NCBI GenBank assembly: GCA_963698645.1
Contig: CAVORP010000009.1
Span: 248,001-312,000 of the forward strand
Source of the DNA: Ovoidimarina sp963698645
Lineage (GTDB): Bacteria; Pseudomonadota; Alphaproteobacteria; Rhodobacterales; Rhodobacteraceae
Length of the DNA stretch: 64,000 nt
Reading direction: 5' to 3'
Part shown: positions 17,916-25,946 of the stretch, one piece after another
Layout: each line of letters opens with the position of its first letter
How positions within the stretch are numbered: the stretch's first letter is position 1
The notes under the pieces: model-generated
Databases searched by the model: none
The model's input: the letters and a program-made list of their open reading frames with translations, nothing else
What the model was told of the DNA's origin: nothing
Position numbers and translations under genes: made by a program

Positions 17916-19268
17916 GTGGCGATCCGGCATACCGAAGGGGAATCGAACACCTCGGACCAGCGCCGGGACTGGCAGGCGCGGCAGGACGATGCGGCGACCC
18001 GCGCGCTTCTGGCGCGCGATGCCGATGCCTTTCTGCATCAGAGCCTGTCGAGCCCCTGTGTCTCGACCATCGCGCGTGCCGAGGGCATCTGGATCGAGGA
18101 TACGGCCGGCCGCCGCTACATGGATTTCCACGGCAATTCGGTGCACCATATCGGCTATGGTCACCCGCGCCTGAAAGCGGCGATCGCGGCCCAGATGGAC
18201 GCCCTGCCCTTCGCGCCGCGCCGCTTTGCCTGCGAACCTGCTGTGGAACTGGCGGAAGAGCTGGCCCGGATCAGCCCCGGCGATCTTGGAAAGGTCCTGT
18301 TCACCACCGGTGGGTCGGACGCTGTCGAAGTGGCGCTTCGGCTGGCGCGCGCGGCCACGGGCCGGTTCAAGACCGTCAGTTTCTGGGATGCCTTCCACGG
18401 CGCGGGCTTTGGCGCGGCCTCGGTCGGCGGAGAGGCCACGTTCCGATCGCATATCGCGGGGCCGCTCATGGCCGGCACGGAACATGTGGCGCCCTTTCAT
18501 TGCTATCACTGCGCCTATGGGCATCCCGGCCCCGAGAGTTGCGAACTGGCCTGTGCCCGGATGGTGGATTACGTGCTGGAGCGCGAGGGCGATGTGGCGG
18601 CGGTGATCGCCGAACCCATGCGCGCGGTCCCGGTGGTACCCCCACCGGGCTTCTGGAAAGCGGTCCGCGCGGCCTGTGACCGGCGCGGCGTGTTGCTGAT
18701 CCTCGACGAGATTCCCACCGGGCTTGGAAAGACCGGCCGGATGTTCGCCTTCGAACATGACGAAGTGGTGCCGGATATCGTGGTTCTGGGCAAGGCTCTG
18801 GGCGGTGGCATGCTGCCCATCGCCGCCGTTCTGGCGCGACGCGATCTGGATGTGGCGGGCGATTTCGCCATCGGCCATTACACGCACGAGAAGAACCCGG
18901 TCACGACGCGGGCCGGGCTGACCACGCTGCAGATCATCCGCGAGGAAGGGCTGGTGGACCGCGCGGCGGAGCTTGGCGCATTCGCCCTGAACCGGCTGCA
19001 GGACGCGCTTGGCGCCTGCCCCATCGTCGGCGACATTCGCGGTCGCGGGCTTATGTTCGGGGTCGAGATCGTCGAAGACCGGGCCTCGCGCAGCCCCGCA
19101 CCGGACCGGGCCGAACGGATCTACTATCGCTGCCTCGAGCAGGGGCTGAGCTTCAAGATCAGCGCCGGAAATGTGCTCACGCTTTCCCCGCCGCTGGTGA
19201 TCGGGCAGGACGACCTCGAAAGCGCCCTTCGGATCGTGACAAACGCCATCCATGAAAACGCGGGCTGA
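17916..19268 (+). CDS. pbfA: PbfA-like (R)-1-hydroxy-2-aminoethylphosphonate lyase
   Basis: 450 aa from a GTG start at 17916. It has a class III aminotransferase fold with YMDFHGNSVHHIGYGHP near residue 68, the PLP Asp in LLILDEIPTGLGKTG, and the PLP lysine in VVLGKALGGGMLP. The HCYHCAYGHPGPESC segment and strict placement after phnW-phnA-phnY fit PbfA, a PLP ammonia-lyase that turns (R)-1-hydroxy-2-aminoethylphosphonate into phosphonoacetaldehyde, widening the substrate range of the PhnW route. The alternative is an ordinary omega-transaminase for another aminophosphonate. The stop is one base from the next ATG. Confidence 0.75.
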   Translation: MAIRHTEGESNTSDQRRDWQARQDDAATRALLARDADAFLHQSLSSPCVSTIARAEGIWIEDTAGRRYMDFHGNSVHHIGYGHPRLKAAIAAQMDALPFAPRRFACEPAVELAEELARISPGDLGKVLFTTGGSDAVEVALRLARAATGRFKTVSFWDAFHGAGFGAASVGGEATFRSHIAGPLMAGTEHVAPFHCYHCAYGHPGPESCELACARMVDYVLEREGDVAAVIAEPMRAVPVVPPPGFWKAVRAACDRRGVLLILDEIPTGLGKTGRMFAFEHDEVVPDIVVLGKALGGGMLPIAAVLARRDLDVAGDFAIGHYTHEKNPVTTRAGLTTLQIIREEGLVDRAAELGAFALNRLQDALGACPIVGDIRGRGLMFGVEIVEDRASRSPAPDRAERIYYRCLEQGLSFKISAGNVLTLSPPLVIGQDDLESALRIVTNAIHENAG

Positions 19269-20108
19269 ATGACCGGCGGCGCCCTTGCCCTCGTTCTGGG
19301 GGCGGCCCTGCTTCACGCCACGTGGAACGCCATTCTGAAAGGTGGATCGGGCAACCGGGCGGTGGCGCTGGCGGGCATTTCCGCGGCCCATGCCATGGTG
19401 GGCATCGTCATGGTGTTGATCTTTCCCGCACCGCATCCGGACAGCTGGTTCGCCCTCTTCGTCTCGACCGTGGTGCATTACGCCTATTACGCGCTGCTCT
19501 ATCAGGGCTACCGGCTAGGCGATCTGTCGCTGGTCTATCCCATTGCCCGGGGGGCCGCGCCGCTTCTGGTGGCGGTGGCGGCGGTCGTAGTGATCGGCGA
19601 GGTGTTGAGCCCCATGGGCTGGCTCGGCCTGTTCACGATCTGTGGCGGTATCGCGCTTCTGACGCTGCAGTCGTGGAATGGGCGGGCCAGTCGCACGGCG
19701 ATCTGGGTTGCGGCGGCGCTTGGTCTGGCGATCGGCGTTTACTCCGCGGCAGACGGGATCGGCATCCGCGCCAGCGCAAGCCCAATGGGCTATATGGGCT
19801 GGCTTTTTCTCCTGGAGTTCCCGGTTCCCCTTGCGATCGCGCTGGTGCGGATCAGGACCGGCCGGGTGATCGAGGGACGCGCCATCAAGTTCGGGCTGAT
19901 CGGCGGGTTCCTTTCGGTCACCTCCTACGCGATGGTGCTTTACGCCAATACGCTTGCGCCGCTTGGCGCGGTTTCGGCGATCCGGGAATCGAGCGTCATC
20001 ATAGCCGCTCTCATCGGCGTGGTGCTGTTCCGGGAACGCCCGATCGGGGGGCGGCTGCTGGCCGCAGCCATCGTTGCCGGCGGCGTGATCCTCCTGGCCG
20101 GGTCCTGA
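19269..20108 (+). CDS. DMT/EamA permease associated with phosphonate genes
   Basis: 279 aa, almost entirely hydrophobic, with about ten membrane segments in two EamA repeats (residues 1-135 and 145-279). Sequence landmarks are GDLSLVYPIARGAAPLLVAV and TLAPLGAVSAIRESSVIIAA. This resembles the 'phosphonate utilisation associated membrane protein' group of the drug/metabolite superfamily. It starts directly at the pbfA stop, so it ends the phosphonate operon. It may import a phosphonate or export a product such as alanine; direction is not predictable from sequence. Confidence 0.82.
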   Translation: MTGGALALVLGAALLHATWNAILKGGSGNRAVALAGISAAHAMVGIVMVLIFPAPHPDSWFALFVSTVVHYAYYALLYQGYRLGDLSLVYPIARGAAPLLVAVAAVVVIGEVLSPMGWLGLFTICGGIALLTLQSWNGRASRTAIWVAAALGLAIGVYSAADGIGIRASASPMGYMGWLFLLEFPVPLAIALVRIRTGRVIEGRAIKFGLIGGFLSVTSYAMVLYANTLAPLGAVSAIRESSVIIAALIGVVLFRERPIGGRLLAAAIVAGGVILLAGS

Positions 20109-20110
20109 GA

Positions 20111-21616
20111 TCAGGCACCGATCGCGAATTGCGTCAGGCGCCGGTCGCGCCGTTCGGTCATCCGGTCGATCAGGCGGCCCGCCATCCGCAAACATGTCTC
20201 TTGATGGGCCGGATCGCCCGCCAGATCGCGGGTCTCGTGGGGGTCGGCCTTCATATCGAACAGCATCGGCGGCACCCCACCCCCGAAATGAACGTATTTC
20301 CAGCGCGTCTCCCGCGCGATGCTGGCATGGGCCTGATTGGCTGTCAGGCCCAGCGCGGTCTGGAACCGTGTGGGCCGGTGCGGGTGGCCGAACTCCACCT
20401 CGTGGAAGACCATATCGCGCCAATCAGCGGGCGCATCTCCCGCCGCGAGGGGGAGAAGCGAGGCCCCGTCCATCGCATCGGGCGCGGGTCTGCCGATCCA
20501 GTCAAGGATCGTGGGCGCGATATCGACGGATTCGGTGAGTACCCCGACCGCGCTCCCGGCCCTCTCCTGACGCGGATCGCGAAGGATCAGCGGCACCTTC
20601 AGCGCGGGGTCAAAGACGCTTTCCTTGCCCCACATCCGCTTGTGCCCCAGCATCTCGCCATGGTCGGCGGTCAGCACGACGAGGGTGCGACCGGCCTGCC
20701 CCGTCTCGTCGAGCCAGTCGAGGACGCGGCCGATATGATGGTCCACCTCGGCCACCAGCCCCAGATAGACCGCGGTCAGATTGGCGATGTCTTCGGTGCT
20801 CATCCCGGCGCAATCCCCGTCGAATTCGCGATAGAGGCCGGTGACGGTGGGTTCACTGAACCATGCTTGCAGAAACGGATGATCGGGCGCACCGAACTCC
20901 GGCGCGGGCAAGCGGCCCGCATCGATCAGCAGGTTATAGGGTTCGGGCGCCACCAGTGGCGGGTGCGGCCGGATATAGGTCAGATGGGCGAACCATGGTG
21001 CGGTCCGGCGAATATCCAGCGCCGCAAGCGTCCGGTCGGTCAGATAGGCGGTATCGCTGTCCTCGGCGCGGTAGAGCGCCGGCGCGCGCAACCGGTTGGC
21101 CCCGGCCCGGGCGTAGTCGGGCCGGAAGACATCCGGCCCCTTGCCATCCACGCCCGCGTCCACGTCATAGCCCTTTGACCGCAAATAGGCGGGCCATTCG
21201 AGCCGCGCTTCCAGCCGCATCTCGACAAGCTCCCGAAACCCCGGTGCGACGCCTTCGTAAAGCTGCATGTCGGGATCTTCGGGATCCATGCCCGTGGGAT
21301 CGGGGGCGATGTCGGAATAGCCGAACAACAGGGGCTCATAGCCGGCCTTGCGCGCCTCGGTCGCGATGGTGGCATGGTGGCGCGCCAGGGGCGTGCCATT
21401 GCGGATCGCCCGGTGGTTCATGGCGTAAAGGCCCGTCAGGAGGCTCGCCCGGGCCGGACCGCAGGGGACGGTCACCGTGAAGTGGTTACCGAAGGTCGTG
21501 CCCGACGCGGCAAGCCTGTCGATATTGGGCGTCGCCACGTGGGCGGCCAGGGGGCCGTCCAGAACCTCGGCCGCCATCTGATCGACCGTGATGAACAGGA
21601 CATTTCCCTTTTCCAT
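20111..21616 (-). CDS. Sulfatase-family phosphonate monoester hydrolase-like
   Basis: 501 aa. Alkaline phosphatase/arylsulfatase fold: NVLFITVDQM (metal Asp near residue 13), VPCGPARASLLTGLYAMNHR (Cys of CxPxR, to be converted to formylglycine), and VVLTADHGEMLGHKRMWGK. The CGPAR form followed by LYAMNHR is characteristic of phosphonate monoester hydrolases/phosphodiesterases (PehA/PMH) rather than of aryl sulfatases. No signal peptide, so it acts in the cytoplasm. Eight bases downstream of the ABC ATPase gene, it is the last gene of the importer operon and therefore probably processes the imported ester. It converges with the phosphonate operon. Confidence 0.8.
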   Translation of the reverse strand: MEKGNVLFITVDQMAAEVLDGPLAAHVATPNIDRLAASGTTFGNHFTVTVPCGPARASLLTGLYAMNHRAIRNGTPLARHHATIATEARKAGYEPLLFGYSDIAPDPTGMDPEDPDMQLYEGVAPGFRELVEMRLEARLEWPAYLRSKGYDVDAGVDGKGPDVFRPDYARAGANRLRAPALYRAEDSDTAYLTDRTLAALDIRRTAPWFAHLTYIRPHPPLVAPEPYNLLIDAGRLPAPEFGAPDHPFLQAWFSEPTVTGLYREFDGDCAGMSTEDIANLTAVYLGLVAEVDHHIGRVLDWLDETGQAGRTLVVLTADHGEMLGHKRMWGKESVFDPALKVPLILRDPRQERAGSAVGVLTESVDIAPTILDWIGRPAPDAMDGASLLPLAAGDAPADWRDMVFHEVEFGHPHRPTRFQTALGLTANQAHASIARETRWKYVHFGGGVPPMLFDMKADPHETRDLAGDPAHQETCLRMAGRLIDRMTERRDRRLTQFAIGA

Positions 21617-21624
21617 CCCGGACC

Positions 21625-22657
21625 TCAGGCGTTTTCCAGACCCGGGGCACGTCCATGCACACGGGTAAAGTCGAACTCCTCGGCGAAATGGCAGGCGGTG
21701 AAGTGGTCGGGAGACATCTCGCGCAGCGGCGGCACCTCCTTGCGGCAGCGGTCCTGCGCGAACCTGCACCGGGTGTTGAACTTGCAGCCCGGCGGCGGCG
21801 AAGTGGGCGACGGAATCTCGCCCTCGAGCTTTTCGGTATTGCCCCGGTCATCGGGGTCGAGCGACGGGATCGCCGAGAGAAGCGCCTTTGTATAGGGATG
21901 ACGCGGGCGCGTGAACAGCGAGCGGGTCGGCGCGGTTTCGATCAACTGCCCCAGATACATCACCGCCACATGGTCGCAGACATGGGCCACCACCGACAGA
22001 TCGTGACTGATGAACAGGAAAGAGATGCCCATGTCCCGCTGGATCGATTTCAGGAGGTTGAGCACATCGGCCTGGATCGACACGTCAAGCGCCGCCACGC
22101 TTTCATCGGCCACCACGAAACGCGGGCCCGAAACCAGCGCCCGGGCGATGGAAATCCGCTGTCGCTGACCGCCGGAAAAGGCATGGGGGAAGCGGCGAAG
22201 GTGTTCGAGGTTCAACCGGCAACTGGCCGCGATTTCGCGCACGCGGGTGTCGGTCTCCTGCCGGGACTTGGTCAGCCCCATGACCTCCAGCGGCTCGGCG
22301 ATGATATCGCGCACCGTCATCCGGGGCGACAGCGCCGCATAGGGATCCTGAAAGATGAGCTGCGCCCGCTTGCGGTAATCCTTCAACTGTTCCTTCGACA
22401 GCTTGCGTCAGATCATAGCGCACCTGGTTGTCCTGATAGACGACCTCGCCCTCGCTGATCGGCGCCGCCTTCAGAAGCGCCCGTCCAAGCGTGGTCTTGC
22501 CGGAACCGCTCTCGCCCACAAGGCCAAAGAAGCTGCCCTTGTCGATGGCAAGCGTGACGCCGTCGACCGCGTTCAGATAGGTCTTGGTGGTCAGAAGGCC
22601 GTGACCAAGCTGATAGCGCACGGTCAGGTCCTTGGCGGTGATTACCGGATCGCTCAT
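21625..22657 (-). CDS. ABC importer ATPase, DppF/OppF type
   Basis: Walker A GESGSGKTTLGRALL, signature FSGGQRQRISIARAL, Walker B FVVADESVAALD, H-loop ISHDLSV, and the C-terminal oligopeptide-type Cys motif CKFNTRCRFAQDRCR. Full length about 343 aa; one +1 insertion near 22406 splits it. Note ADES rather than the usual ADEP at Walker B; the catalytic Glu remains. It pairs with the upstream DppD-type ATPase; the two genes overlap by four bases. Confidence 0.9.
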
Positions 22658-23671
22658 TCAGCGGCTCCCCTGCGCAGTTCCTGTTCCACCTTGTGGCAGG
22701 CCACCTCATGGCCCGCGCCCGGTTGTACGAAACCCGGCACCAGCGACTGGCACGGGCCCTCCAACGCGACGCGGCACCGCGTGTGGAACACACAGCCCGA
22801 AGGCCGGTTCAGGGGCGACGGGATATCGCCGGGAATGGGGGTCAGCGTCGCCTCGAGATCGTCAAGTTTGGGCAGCGCGTCGATCAGACCGCGGGTATAG
22901 GGATGCGCGGGGCTGCGGATCACGTCGCGCACAGAGCCCGTTTCCACATGTCGGCCCAGATACATCACCGCGACCCGGTCGGCGGTCTGGGCGATGACCC
23001 CGAGATCGTGGGTGATGAACAGGATGGCCATGCCGAACTCGGAGACCAGATCGGTCATCAGGTCGATGACCTGCGCCTGAATGGTCACGTCGAGCGCGGT
23101 CGTCGGTTCGTCCGCGATCAGAAGCTTGGGCTTGGTGGACAGCGCCATGGCGATCATCGCCCGCTGGCGCATGCCGCCCGAGAATTCGAAGGCATATTGA
23201 TCGAAGCGTTTGGCCGGATCGGGGATGCCGACCCGGGCCAGCATCTCCACCGACAATTCCGCGGCCTCTTTCGGGGTCATGGTGGTGTGCAGAAGAAGCT
23301 GTTCCACCATCTGGTCGCCCACCGTGATCGCGGGCGCGAAGGAGGCCATCGGCTCCTGAAAGATCATCGAGATCGCCCCGCCGCGGACCTGAATCATGTC
23401 CTTTTCGCGCTTCAGCGACAGGACATCCAGCGGCGGCTGACCGGGGATGTTCAGGATGATCTTGCTGGCCGGGTCATAGACCGTGTTGCCGCCGTTAAGC
23501 TGCATCAGCGCCTTGGCGGTCACCGATTTCCCCGATCCCGATTCCCCCGACAAGGCCAAGGATCTCGCCCGGGGCCAGATCGAAATTCACGTTCTCGACC
23601 GCCGTGATCAGCCCTTCGTCGGTTCTGAAACGGATCGTCAGGTTCTGGACGGAAATCAACGGCTCGGTCAT
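22654..23671 (-). CDS. ABC importer ATPase, DppD/OppD type
   Basis: Starts MTEPLISVQNLTIRF at 23671 and overlaps the permease stop (ATGA). Walker A GESGSGKSVTAKALM, Q-loop MIFQEPMASFAP, signature FSGGMRQRAMIAMAL, Walker B LLIADEPTTALD, H-loop FITHDLGV, and C-terminal CVFHTRCRVA...C motif that typifies peptide/nickel-family ATPases. One +1 insertion just before Walker A (about 23546). Full length about 338 aa. Confidence 0.9.
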
Positions 23672-24823
23672 TTCTTGGTATCCCCATAGGGATCGGCGGC
23701 ATCGCGCAACCCGTCGCCCACGAACACGAAGGCCATGACCAGCGCGATGAAGAACAGGACCGGGATGAAATACCACTGGTAATTCAGCAGGACATCGGCC
23801 GAGGTCGTGTTCTGCAGCATCACCCCCAGCGAGTTGACCGGATCCTTCAGACCCAGTCCGATGAAGCTGCAGCGCGGTTTCCGACAGCACCATGTAGGGG
23901 AAGGAGATCACCAGATCGACGATGATGTAGGAGGTGAAGGACGGCAACAGATGCCGGGCGATGATATGGCCCGGCCCGGCCCCGGAAAGTTTCGCCGCCA
24001 GAACATATTCCTGATTGCGCTCCACCAGCAGGTGGGTTCGCACCCGCCGGGCCAGCGTCGGCCAGCCGATGAGACCCAGAATGATCGAGATGTAGAAGAA
24101 CCGCGCCTCCGAACTGATCTCGGCCGGAAGGAAGGCCGCGATCGCCATGAACAGGGGGATCGCGGGCACGGTTCGCACCGCGTCGGTGATCATCTGCAAT
24201 ATGCCGTCGATCCAGCCGCCGAAATAGCCGGCCACCCCTCCTATCACCAGCGCCAGAACGAAGCTGATCAGAACCCCCAGCGTTCCCACCGCGAGCGAGG
24301 TATAGATCGCGTGCAGGGTGCGCGAGAAGATATCCTTGCCGGTGTCATCGGTGCCGAAGAGGTGGATCTTGCCCTCGTCCACACCGAACAGCTTGGTCGT
24401 GAAATTCATGCCGAACAGCCGGTAGGGATCGCCCTGAACGAAGAATTGCACATAGCGGCGATCTTCGGTGTCGATCGTCGTCACCCAGCGGAAATTCGTG
24501 GCCAGCGACCGTTCACGCTTGACCCCGTAGATGAAGGGACGCGCCGAACACCCCGCCTCGTCACAGAATTTCGGGACCTGCGGCGCGCCATTGGTGTAAT
24601 CGGCGTTCCGGCCCGCGATGGTGGGATCATAGGGAGACAGGAACGGTGCGAAGACCCCCATCAGGATCAGCACCAGAAGGACGCCCGCCGCGATCATCGC
24701 CGAGCGTTTCTTGCGGAAGCGCGCCCAGATCAGCTGGCCCTGCGAGGCGGTGAAATACGCCTCGCGGGCCCGCTGGTCGATTGCGGCCTCGGGGATTTCA
24801 ACGGGATCGGGAGTTGCGGTCAT
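23668..24823 (-). CDS. ABC importer permease, DppC type
   Basis: About 384 aa after removing one +1 insertion near 23868. N-terminal cytoplasmic tail, first membrane helix near residues 43-63 (AAGVLLVLILMGVFAPFLSP), a periplasmic insert of about 100 residues containing two Cys (FCDEAGCSARPF), then the BPD_transp_1 domain with the EAA loop at 'LVERNQEYVLAAKLSGAGPG'. The long insert resembles that of YejE/DppC-like permeases. Overlaps the downstream ATPase by ATGA; lies one base downstream of the DppB-type gene. Confidence 0.88.
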
Positions 24824-24824
24824 G

Positions 24825-25835
24825 TCAGCCTCCCATCACGGATTTGCGGACGCGCGGGTCAATGAGGGCCAGCGCGATATCGGTCAGGAAATTCAGCGTC
24901 ACGATGGTCGCCGTCAGAAGAAAGATGATTGCCCCCGCAAGCTGCTGGTCGTTCGACCGGGCCAGCGCCTCGAGCAGCAATGCGCCCGCCTCTGTCAGGG
25001 TCAGGATCAGCGCCACGATGGGCAATTCGTTGAAGATGCGGTTCAGGTCGAACCCGAGCGAGTTGATGATCGGCCCCAGCGCATGCCGCGCCGGATAGCG
25101 CCACAAGAGCCGCTTGCCATAAAGCCCCCGCGCCCGCGCCGCGGTCACGTAGAGCTTGCCATTCTCGTCCAGCATCAGCGCCCGGACGGTCTGGAGCGCA
25201 AAGGCCGTGGCCGACCAGCCAAGGATGAAAACCGGCAGCCAGGCCCGCGACAGGAAATCCCAGAGTTTTGCAAGCGACCATGGCGCGTCCCGATACTCGT
25301 TCGAGAAGAGACCGGTCAGGGAATCGCCGAACACCACCGTCGAAAACAGCATGATCATCAGCGCCAGAAGGAAATTCGGCATCGCAAGGCCAAGATAGCT
25401 GACAAAGCGCAGCGTGCCGTTGAGCGCGGCACTGCCCGAGGAGGCCGAGATGATCCCCACCGGAATCGCAATCAGATAGGCCAGCACGAGCGACGTCAGA
25501 CAGATCGCCGCGGATATGAGGAACTTGTCACCCAGAAGCTGGTTGATGTTGACCCGCAGAATACAGCTGTCGCCGAATTCACCCTTGAAGACGACATTGC
25601 CGACCCACGACCCCCAGCGCACCAGAAATGGCCGGTCGAGTCCCAGCCGGGCCTTCTCGGCCTCGATATCCTGAACCGAGATCGTCGAGCCCTGGGTGTT
25701 CTTGAACGCCAGATACCGCTCGGCACAGGTGCCCGGCACCAGTTCCATGAGCGAGAAGACGATGAGCGAGACCATCAGCAGCGTGAAAACGGCCATCGCG
25801 GCCCGGATCACGGCGAATTGCAGGAATTGAAGCAT
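24825..25835 (-). CDS. ABC importer permease, DppB type
   Basis: 336 aa, intact, about six membrane segments. It starts with an N-terminal helix AAMAVFTLLMVSLIVFSLME, followed by the periplasmic segment GLDRPFLVRWGSWVGNVVFKGEFG typical of DppB, and the EAA loop around VTAARARGLYGKRLLWRYPA. It forms the heterodimeric channel with the DppC-type partner. A strong hairpin lies upstream between it and the binding-protein gene. Confidence 0.9.
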   Translation of the reverse strand: MLQFLQFAVIRAAMAVFTLLMVSLIVFSLMELVPGTCAERYLAFKNTQGSTISVQDIEAEKARLGLDRPFLVRWGSWVGNVVFKGEFGDSCILRVNINQLLGDKFLISAAICLTSLVLAYLIAIPVGIISASSGSAALNGTLRFVSYLGLAMPNFLLALMIMLFSTVVFGDSLTGLFSNEYRDAPWSLAKLWDFLSRAWLPVFILGWSATAFALQTVRALMLDENGKLYVTAARARGLYGKRLLWRYPARHALGPIINSLGFDLNRIFNELPIVALILTLTEAGALLLEALARSNDQQLAGAIIFLLTATIVTLNFLTDIALALIDPRVRKSVMGG

Positions 25836-25900
25836 CTAGGTCCCCTACGCGCTGATCCCGGTCCCATGCGTGTTACCCCTGCATGTTCGGATCAGAAGTC

Positions 25901-25925
25901 TCCCGGGCGGACGCGCCGCCCGGGA
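25901..25925 (-). terminator. Intercistronic hairpin between binding protein and permease
   Basis: TCCCGGGCGG (25901-25910) and CCGCCCGGGA (25916-25925) form a perfect 10-bp stem with a 5-base loop, in the 111-bp gap between the binding-protein stop and the DppB start. No U run follows on the minus strand. Such hairpins commonly stop or slow polymerase and protect the 5' mRNA, giving more binding protein than permease. Confidence 0.6.
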
Positions 25926-25946
25926 CAGTTTCAGATCGATATGGCC

